A stretch of 64,000 nt of DNA from Faucicola sp902506225. GTDB lineage: Bacteria; Pseudomonadota; Gammaproteobacteria; Pseudomonadales; Moraxellaceae. Shown here piece after piece: positions 63,104-64,000 of this stretch. The stretch covers positions 2,480,001-2,544,000 of the forward strand of contig LR733345.1 in the NCBI GenBank assembly GCA_902506225.1, written 5' to 3'. The notes beneath the pieces were generated by a model. That model was not told where the DNA came from, did not search any database, and saw only the letters and a program-made list of their open reading frames with translations. Numbering within the stretch: the stretch's first letter is position 1; each line of letters begins with the position of its first letter. Both the position numbers and the translations under genes were made by a program.

Positions 63104-63206
63104 GGCTCAATATTGGCGACTCGCATTGCATATCCTCACTCTACTAGTGGGGATTTTTGTTGCAACATATGCCTTGAAAACACCCAAAAAACACCCATTT
63201 ACTTAG
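63090..63206 (+). CDS. Possible 38-aa single-helix membrane peptide overlapping the acyl-CoA synthetase end
   Basis: An ATG at 63090, inside the last codons of the upstream gene, opens 38 codons with basic ends (MRRTK and KTPKK) and one hydrophobic segment (LALHILTLLVGIFVATYAL). AGAAG lies directly before the ATG, too close for a normal site. Coding is possible but unproven; the overlap of 14 bases suggests translational coupling if it is real. Confidence 0.3.
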   Translation: MRRTKAQYWRLALHILTLLVGIFVATYALKTPKKHPFT

Positions 63207-63250
63207 AGATTTTCTCATGTTATTTTTAATTAATTATTAACAATCATAAG

Positions 63251-63290
63251 CGACAATATATGTCGTATATCAGTGATTTAACCCTATAAT
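63251..63290 (+). promoter_or_regulatory. Candidate recA promoter with overlapping dyad
   Basis: TATAAT at 63285-63290 is a perfect -10. A dyad CGACA-ATATA-TGTCG (63251-63265) overlaps the place where a -35 would lie. No E. coli-type LexA box (CTGT-N8-ACAG) is seen. From memory, Acinetobacter lacks a classic LexA, so a different repressor may act here. Confidence 0.45.
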
Positions 63291-63400
63291 TTTTCGTATA
63301 TTTTGTTATTATAGCCTTATCAATTCACTTCTTTTTTAACTTATCCCTACTTTTAAATTTTTCCCTTTTTTATGAACCTTTTTTATAACAAGGAGTCCTT

Positions 63401-64000
63401 ATGGACGAGAATAAAGCCAAAGCTTTAACGGCCGCTTTATCACAAATTGAAAAACAATTTGGTAAAAATACCATCATGCGCCTGGGTGATGAGTCAGCAA
63501 AAATCAACGTGGATGTAGTGTCCACGGGCTCATTGGGTTTGGATATTGCACTGGGCATTGGCGGTTTGCCAAAGGGTCGTATCGTCGAAATTTATGGTCC
63601 TGAAAGTTCGGGTAAAACTACTTTAACCTTGCAAGCAATCGCCCAATGTCAAAAACAAGGCGGTACCTGTGCTTTTATCGATGCTGAACATGCGCTAGAC
63701 CCTATTTATGCCAAAAAATTGGGCGTTGATGTAGACGCTTTACTTGTCACGCAGCCGGACAACGGTGAACAAGCGCTTGAAATCACGGATATGCTAGTGC
63801 GTTCAGGTGCGGTGGATATGATTGTTGTTGACTCGGTCGCTGCCCTTACCCCACGCGCAGAGATTGAAGGCGAAATGGGCGACAGCCACATGGGTCTGCA
63901 AGCGCGCTTGATGAGCCAAGCGCTACGTAAAATCACCGGTAACGCCAAACGCTCTAACTGTATGGTGGTATTCATTAACCAAATTCGTATGAAAATCGGT
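63401..64000 (+). CDS. recA: Recombinase RecA, 5' part only
   Basis: RecA drives homologous recombination and DNA damage response. The first 200 codons are present and the gene runs off the right edge. Walker A GPESSGKTTL lies near residue 66, FIDAEHALDP near 92, VVDSVAALTPRAEIEGEMGD near 141 and a Mg/ATP loop with FINQIRMKIG at the end. AAGGAG lies eight bases before the ATG. Identity is certain. Confidence 0.97.
   Translation, partial: MDENKAKALTAALSQIEKQFGKNTIMRLGDESAKINVDVVSTGSLGLDIALGIGGLPKGRIVEIYGPESSGKTTLTLQAIAQCQKQGGTCAFIDAEHALDPIYAKKLGVDVDALLVTQPDNGEQALEITDMLVRSGAVDMIVVDSVAALTPRAEIEGEMGDSHMGLQARLMSQALRKITGNAKRSNCMVVFINQIRMKIG

Noticed and set aside
62832..63206. 124-aa ORF over the end of the acyl-CoA synthetase
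   Set aside because: Its first 86 codons are a shadow of the real gene; only the last 38 could be a separate peptide.
63207..63400. E. coli-type LexA box at recA
   Set aside because: No CTGT-N8-ACAG match was found; the only dyad is CGACA-N5-TGTCG.
1..64000. CRISPR arrays, insertion sequences, prophage or integrase genes
   Set aside because: No direct-repeat/spacer arrays, transposase text or integrase text were recognised on either strand.

Overview
The window looks like chromosomal DNA of a Moraxellaceae gammaproteobacterium, most like Moraxella (M. osloensis-type) or Psychrobacter. This is a judgement from protein character and gene content: a short AccA, a FimX-like pilus regulator, DUF11 surface proteins, moderate GC and AT-rich intergenic DNA. 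No database search was run. Most of the window is ordinary housekeeping sequence. No insertion sequence, prophage, integrase or CRISPR array was seen.

Layout. 1-624 is the start of a polyphosphate kinase 2 gene that runs off the left edge. 844-12339 is the main accessory block. It holds a free-standing secreted protein of 629 aa, then a likely operon of a 157-aa one-domain secreted protein, a 667-aa DUF11 protein, a 1756-aa protein with Ig-like domains plus a predicted outer-membrane beta-barrel, and a 291-aa periplasmic protein. The block ends in a frameshifted relic of a second barrel C-terminus. 12341-22957 holds NnrS, MetH, a SIMPL protein and the MoxR/DUF58/TgpA-transglutaminase operon. 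23086-29612 holds a lipoprotein cytochrome c, a FimX-like REC-PAS-GGDEF-EAL protein with degenerate catalytic motifs, a 588-aa unknown, and the divergent epmB/efp pair. 29914-39746 holds TelA, PurK, a 101-aa unknown, MarC, an ABC exporter, an acyl-CoA dehydrogenase, IspA and an RDD protein. 40037-40306 carries tRNA-Arg(ACG) and tRNA-Ser(GCT). 40592-51489 holds thiD, cls, yggT, proC, tilS, accA, ppx, trxA and rho. 51630-57840 holds a YpfJ-type metallopeptidase, an Ala-rich lipoprotein, ccmABCDE and a YbjN protein. 57909-63103 is a fatty-acid cluster: fadH, a DegV protein and an acyl-CoA synthetase. recA runs off the right edge.

How the genes fit together. The 3313-12141 block reads as one transcription unit that makes a surface or exported Ig-like protein system. 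The barrel protein is its probable outer-membrane anchor or conduit, and the 629-aa protein upstream shares a C-terminal two-cysteine module with the 667-aa protein. EpmB and EF-P form one modification pathway. CcmABCDE make the heme-delivery half of cytochrome c maturation, and a c-type cytochrome is present at 23086. FadH, DegV and the acyl-CoA synthetase suggest unsaturated fatty acid use.

The most unusual small-scale feature is a recurring pattern of short tandem duplications with 12-17 bp periods. Two of them copy a gene's stop codon, one copies a start codon (tilS), and others lie in intergenic DNA or in frame inside genes.
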